Shown here: in pieces, positions 59,282 through 64,000 of the stretch
Layout: each line of letters starts with the position of its first letter
How positions within the stretch are numbered: the stretch's first letter is position 1
Source: Thamnidium elegans
Lineage: Eukaryota; Mucoromycota; Mucoromycetes; Mucorales; Mucoraceae
Direction of reading: 5' to 3'
NCBI GenBank assembly: GCA_025201345.1
Contig: JAIXMG010000009.1
Location: 124,001 to 188,000 of the forward strand
DNA length: 64,000 nt
Notes under the pieces: model-generated
What the model saw: only the letters and a program-made list of their open reading frames with translations
Told to the model about the DNA's origin: nothing
Database searches by the model: none
Position numbers and translations under genes: made by a program

Positions 59282-59353
59282 TCCTCAATGGTCCAACGGC
59301 TAGGATTTATCGCTTTCACCGATACGGCCGGGGTTCGACTCCCCGTTGGGGAA
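59282..59353 (+). tRNA. tRNA-Glu (anticodon UUC)
   Basis: A 72-nt cloverleaf folds completely. The acceptor stem pairs TCCTCAA with TTGGGGA (one G-T wobble), and the discriminator base is A. The D arm follows TG; the anticodon stem TATCG/CGATA carries the loop CTTTCAC with anticodon TTC. The T stem CGGGG/CCCCG holds TTCGACT. Internal promoter boxes are intact: A box TGGTCCAACGG and B box GGTTCGACTCC. There is no intron. A T5 run at 59358-59363 (CTTTTTG) serves as the Pol III terminator. CCA is not encoded, as expected for a eukaryote. Confidence 0.97.
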
Positions 59354-59357
59354 TACA

Positions 59358-59363
59358 TCTTTT
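59358..59363 (+). terminator. Pol III terminator of tRNA-Glu
   Basis: T5 run five bases after the end of the mature tRNA. Confidence 0.8.
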
Positions 59364-60534
59364 TGAATTTTTAGTCTTATGTAATTGTAGACGTTCATGG
59401 TTTGGTTTTTACAACCTACTCTTTTTTTTTTTTTTTTTTTTTTTTGCTTATGGAAGTACATGACGCTGTAGCTAAACTAGATATGTATATATTAATATAT
59501 TGAAAACTCGTGGGACAAAAAAAAATATGTTTGGTAACAACGTCAAAAAAGACACGAGAAATTTACTTTTTGTAACTTGTGTTCATACATTCCGTTTATT
59601 AGATGCAAGAAAGAAAAAGATAAATCATTGTATGTTGTAATTTAATAATTATGTATTGTAATATGATAAGAAATAAAATCTACCTAAGTACATTGTCTTT
59701 TTTTTTTATAGCTGTAGGTTAACTTTAAATAGAAGTGATCGTGATACAAGACATGTAAAGTGATTGAATAACAATTTTCAATATAAAGCAACCGAGAAAT
59801 ATAGATTGAATGATATGAATAGATAAAGCATACTCTAATAAACATGATTTTGGTTCATTTGGTGCCATTGTTATTGTTTTGGTTTTTTTAACAATCATTA
59901 ATATGTAGTATGACAACTGTAATTTTTTTCTTTTTTAAAAAAGAGAGTTTATTTCAATGATTCCGATTAGATTACTGCTTCTTTTTCTTTTTCTTTTTTA
60001 ATAAGTGATATACAGTATATACTACCGAGAAAATATTCTTTTTACAAGTGATAGAGAGTAGTGAAGGAAACAAAAATGAAAACAAAGGAGCAAACATGCA
60101 TACCGATATTTTTAAATATGTGTGTTTACACATATTTCCAAACCGAGTAAACTTTATATATATAATTTTTCTTGTATAAAATAAGAAAGAAATATATAGT
60201 AAAACTAACAAATAACTAATTTATAGATGTGGCGTAATTAAACGCCACTCTTGGTTTTTACAGCAACTTGTAGTTACCAGAAATAAACGGAGTAAAAAAA
60301 ATAAAATAAAAAAAAAGTTAAAGTTTATGCTGGGCCAAAAAAAAAAAGGGAGAAGAAGGTTGTATGTTGGAATCATAGTGACTTTTTCAATGACATAAAG
60401 ATAACGTTTCAAAACGTATAAAAATGATCAAATTAGAAGGAGGGAAAAAATAATTTTTTTTGCATAATTTTGTGTGTTTCTCCCTCTCTTTTTTTTTTTT
60501 TTTTTTTTTTTTTTTATCTTTTTTTTAATATATA

Positions 60535-63500
60535 ATGTCACAAGAGGTCCCTCTTATTTCTTCACCAACAAATATACTAACTATACAAGATGTTGTACTT
60601 GACTCTCCTGTTTGGAGAGCTAATGTGTTACATTTAGAAGACCAAATTGACCAATTTGAAAAATGGATTGACGGTTTTATACGTGCGCTAAAGAATTATA
60701 TTGACGCTCTTATAAGTAAGACCTTCTATTTTTTTTTTTTTTTTTTTTTTTTTTAGTTGACCTTTTGTGTGTGTGTGTAGAGCATAATAACTTGGCAACA
60801 ACTTTATGTAAACGTACATTTTTTAGCGGTTTAGACGATACCTTGATTGGTAAAAAGAAAAAAAAAAGCATACAACATTTTGGTTTTCAATCTTGATGAC
60901 TTTTTTTTTTTTTTTTTCCTACATGTAGATTCAAGAGTTGCAGGCAATGTCATTAATAAATTTGCAACTACTTTACAGTCAACTATTGCTTATCGTATGA
61001 AAATGGTAAATTATACAGATACAAAAAAAAAAAAAAAAAAAAAAGTACGCATGAAATTATTATTATTTTATTAAATATAGATTATAGGCATCTGATTTAG
61101 AAGACTTGCTATTAAATCCTTTACAACAAATGATTAAATATGATTTAAAGAGTTTTAAGGTATTCATCTAAAATTTTAACTGTTGTAAAAAAGAAAATTG
61201 AATAATTCTTTTTTTTTTGGGTCGTAGGATAGTAAAAAAGGGTTTGAAAGAATGTTGGACAAGTATGAAACGCAGTTGTATCGATACAACGTACTTAGTA
61301 AACAAAAGGAAGCAAGTGCATTAAGAGAAGATGCCTTTCAAATGTACGAGTTAAGAAAGTTATATGTCAGAAATAGTTCAGATTATTTTGCTAAATTGGT
61401 TACATTTAAAGCCAATTTACAGAATATCTTGGTAGAGTGTTTTTCAGGTGCTTTAGGTGCTCATGTCGAAGAAATTGATGAATCGGCTTACGCTTGCAAT
61501 GCTGCTAAATCAAAATTACAAGGTTGGAAACAATGGTTAGATGAGGTATTTTATTTTTATTTTTTAAAAAAAAGTATATAAAAAATGATGGATCAGATGG
61601 TTATCTAATTTATATCATTAGAGTAAGGTCACATGTCAGTATCAAATAAACAAAATGAATAGTAGGTGTACTGAATTACAGGATAATTATATTGAACAAG
61701 TTAAACCGGATCGTTCTTTAAAGCGATATTCATTTCCAACTACAGTAATTTCAGACGATACAACAACGACAACGATAAAGGATGATGATATAACGCAACC
61801 AAAAAAAATAGGAAATAAACAAGGCTATTTAAATAGTAGGGTTATAATCACTGGTAAATCAGCTCGACCTCCTTGGTCTCGGAAATGGTTTTTTTTACAA
61901 CAAGGATGGTTTGGCACATGTACGGTAACCACAATCAATAAAGAAAAGGGATGTATCACATTAGGCGACCGAGTATCCATAAAGGAAGCTGTCACTCGTA
62001 TATCTACCGGCAGCGATCGAAGATTTTGCTTTGAAGTAGTTCATCCTAAATGTTCTTATTATTTACAAGCCGAAAACGAAGAAGAGATGCATCAGTGGTT
62101 AAAATCGATTGAATACAATATGCAACACCAAGTTCCATCACCGGCAGTGTTAAATTCACCGCAAGCACTCTTATCTCCGTTAATAGTAAGTAATGTTTCG
62201 TCTTCACCTTCTTTAGTTGCCATGTCAAGTTCTCCTTTACCTAGTCCAAATGGCGAAGGCTCATTAACACCAGTGGTTTCAACTACCAGTTCGTCACTAA
62301 CAGCGCTGCTGATAAGAGAAGGAGAGAATACAACAGATAATATACCACAGGTCACTATGCAGCAGGATAGTAACCCCATTTCAAATCAATTGTATTCTTG
62401 GGGTATGCCTTGGCTCAGTACAGGTATAAACGCACTCTCAAATTCTTCAGAAGAGGATTTATCAAACAGTCCAAGCCTAAAGTCGGCATCGGCGGCATCG
62501 TCTTGCGCAACGTCCTTGATTGTTTGGCCGAATAAATTGGAAATGGATACACCGACCCCAACACTGTTACATTATACGGATGATTTAGTAGCAGGTCAAC
62601 GTGAGTTGCGAAAGTTGTTTGCTAATGTTCCTGAAGATGAAATTGTGATTGAATGTAAGTTTATTATTTATGATGAGGGTAACTATTTATTTTATTTATG
62701 TAAATCTCCAATAGATTTTTCTGCTTCGTTGTATCGTAAACCACATGATGAACATGTAGATCCACATGTTTGTTATGGGTATAGTGGCACTGTTTATGTG
62801 ACACAAAAGAGTATATGGTTCTATAGTTGTATGCTAATGACTTGTGTCAACATGGTAAATTAACATTTTACATAATAAAACTGTATATCTTTACTCACTT
62901 TTTTTTTTAAAAAAAAATAGATTGTAATCCCTTTAAAAAAGATAAAATCAATTCGATTAGAAACCACCGAATTTTCAAACAACATGTTACTCATGATCGA
63001 AATAAAATCAACACAACCTTTTTTCTTTGGACTATGGTTAGAATCTGCAGAACTTGTGGCGGAACGGTTAAAGGCCGTGATTGAAAATTATGATAAAGTA
63101 GATATTCAGTCGTTATTTGATTTGGTTCGACAGGTAACGTACAGAAAATCAAAGACGCCTACGAGTCATGTTACTACATCTAGTGCGCTGTATGCGTCCG
63201 TGACACCGCTTACAGTACAGGCACAACAACAACCGATGCAAACCGCGTCTTCATCCACCAATAGTTCAAGTGAAGAAACTGAAAATATTTCTATTGTAAA
63301 GGAAGAAGAAGCAGTGACACCACCCGCAATACATCGAGGCTCACCAGCGCAAGGTGCATTAACTGCGGTATACAACGCATCCAAGAAAAAAAGAAAATCA
63401 GCGTCTTCTTCCAAACCTGCGGAACCTGTGGAACCTACGGTACCACCTTCATGGCCTGATCACATTACGAAACCCAAAGAAAGAGTTCAATGTGATTGCA

Positions 63501-64000
63501 CAGATCATTTAGATAAAACCGAGTCGGAACTTGTGTTACCCATCACTGCAAAACAACTCTTTCAATTAATGTACGGTACAGAGATCTGGAAACAATTAAA
63601 CCAAGTTAAAAAATACGAGCCGCCGAGTTTTACAGAGTGGAAACCAAATGACGAATCGTGTTTGGAAAGAGTAATGAGTTATGTGATGCCGGTCAATGCA
63701 CCAATGGTAAAAGCAAAAGAAACTCAGGTGATTGAAACGCAACAGATATTGTGTCAAAAGGAGTATCTTTGTTATGTGATGCTGGTGACGACAAGGACAC
63801 CTAATTTACCGTATGCAGATGCGTTTATTCCTCGTATCAAGTACTGTATTACGTACGAGACTCCTACCAGTTGCAGGTTGGCGTGTTCTATCGGTGTGAA
63901 ATGGATCAAGAGTATATTTGTAAAGGGGATTGTGAATAAGGCAGCGACAAAAGGTATGATAGAGACAATTGAGGCGCTGATACCTGTAATACAAGATGAA
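60535..64000 (+). CDS. BAR-PH-GRAM-VASt sterol-transfer protein (Lam1/Lam3, Ysp1/Sip3 type), cut by window edge
   Basis: Exons are 60535-60715, 60781-60849, 60929-61005, 61088-61159, 61228-61545, 61622-62854 and 62921 to beyond the window, giving about 1010 residues here. Order of domains: N-terminal BAR-like helices (about 1-260; DSPVWRANVLHLEDQIDQFEKW, LCKRTFFSGLDDTL, FKANLQNILVECFS); a PH domain (about 300-420; KQGYLNSRVIITGKSARPPW, RKWFFLQQGWFGTC, FCFEVVHPKCSYYLQAENEEEMHQWLKSI); a Ser/Pro-rich linker; a GRAM-like segment (CYGYSGTVYVTQKSIWFYS ... IVIPLKKIKSIRLE); and a VASt/StART-like domain (KQLFQLMYGTEIWKQLNQVKKY ... TQQILCQKEYLCYVMLVTTR). This architecture matches Lam1/Lam3, which move sterol at ER-plasma membrane contacts. 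The C-terminal transmembrane segment would lie outside the window. Confidence 0.88.

Larger units (their letters stand above)
58179..60534. other. Intergenic region, 2.4 kb, containing tRNA-Glu
   Basis: Apart from the tRNA at 59282-59353 I find no gene. Sequence is AT-rich, with a 23-nt T run at about 59422-59444 and a 27-nt T run at about 60489-60515 upstream of the sterol-transfer gene. Confidence 0.45.

Overview
The window is nuclear DNA from a filamentous fungus, most likely an early-diverging (Mucoromycota/Mucorales-type) species. The evidence is AT-rich sequence with long homopolymer T and A tracts, many short introns (mostly about 45-90 nt, GTAAGT/GTAAAT-type donors, CTAAC/CTGAC-like branch sites), and a DDE-3 transposase of the kind common in Mucorales. 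Several genes have animal-like architectures: an RRM-containing TRMT2A-type methyltransferase, an ASX/DEUBAD protein, Cactin, TMEM223 and NPEPL1. The species cannot be fixed from the sequence alone. I rebuilt exon-intron structures by hand from splice signals, reading frame and family alignment.

Layout, 1-19 kb: left-edge acidic nuclear protein (-, partial); eS28 ribosomal protein (+); cytosolic tyrosyl-tRNA synthetase (+); a 3.8 kb gene-free stretch; DEUBAD/ASXH protein with a RAMA-like C-terminal domain (+); UTP18 (+); NPEPL1-type M17 aminopeptidase (-); PRP5/DDX46 helicase (-); Aurora kinase (-). 19-29 kb: Cys-rich GPI-anchored protein (+); ZnT/Msc2-type zinc transporter (-); PP2A-like phosphatase (-); PEX14 (+); RRS1 (+); Pcl/Pho80-like cyclin (-). 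29-35.4 kb: a 6.4 kb AT-rich region without recognisable genes.

35.4-64 kb: GPN3 (+); Bni4/Afr1-like PP1-docking protein (+); TRM2/TRMT2A (+); MEX67/NXF1 (+); PHD-finger protein (+); cytochrome P450 (-). Then comes a small mobile-element zone at 46.2-48.5 kb: a truncated DDE transposase, a C2H2 gene broken by a 149-bp CACTA-type miniature element, and a second inverted-repeat element. It is followed by Cactin (+), TMEM223 (+), TRM3/TARBP1 (-), tRNA-Glu(UUC) (+) and a BAR-PH-GRAM-VASt sterol-transfer protein (+, running off the right edge).

Most genes are housekeeping: ribosome biogenesis (eS28, UTP18, RRS1), splicing (PRP5, Cactin), tRNA charging and modification (TyrRS, TRM2, TRM3), mRNA export (MEX67), RNA polymerase assembly (GPN3), cell cycle and signalling (Aurora, cyclin, PP2A-like, PP1-docking protein), and organelle or membrane biology (PEX14, TMEM223, zinc transporter, sterol-transfer protein). 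I see no operon-like functional clustering. Several gene pairs are tightly convergent (35-37 bp between stops) or divergent (about 200 bp). The points most worth following up are the DEUBAD+RAMA-like fusion and the CACTA-like miniature element that splits an open reading frame.
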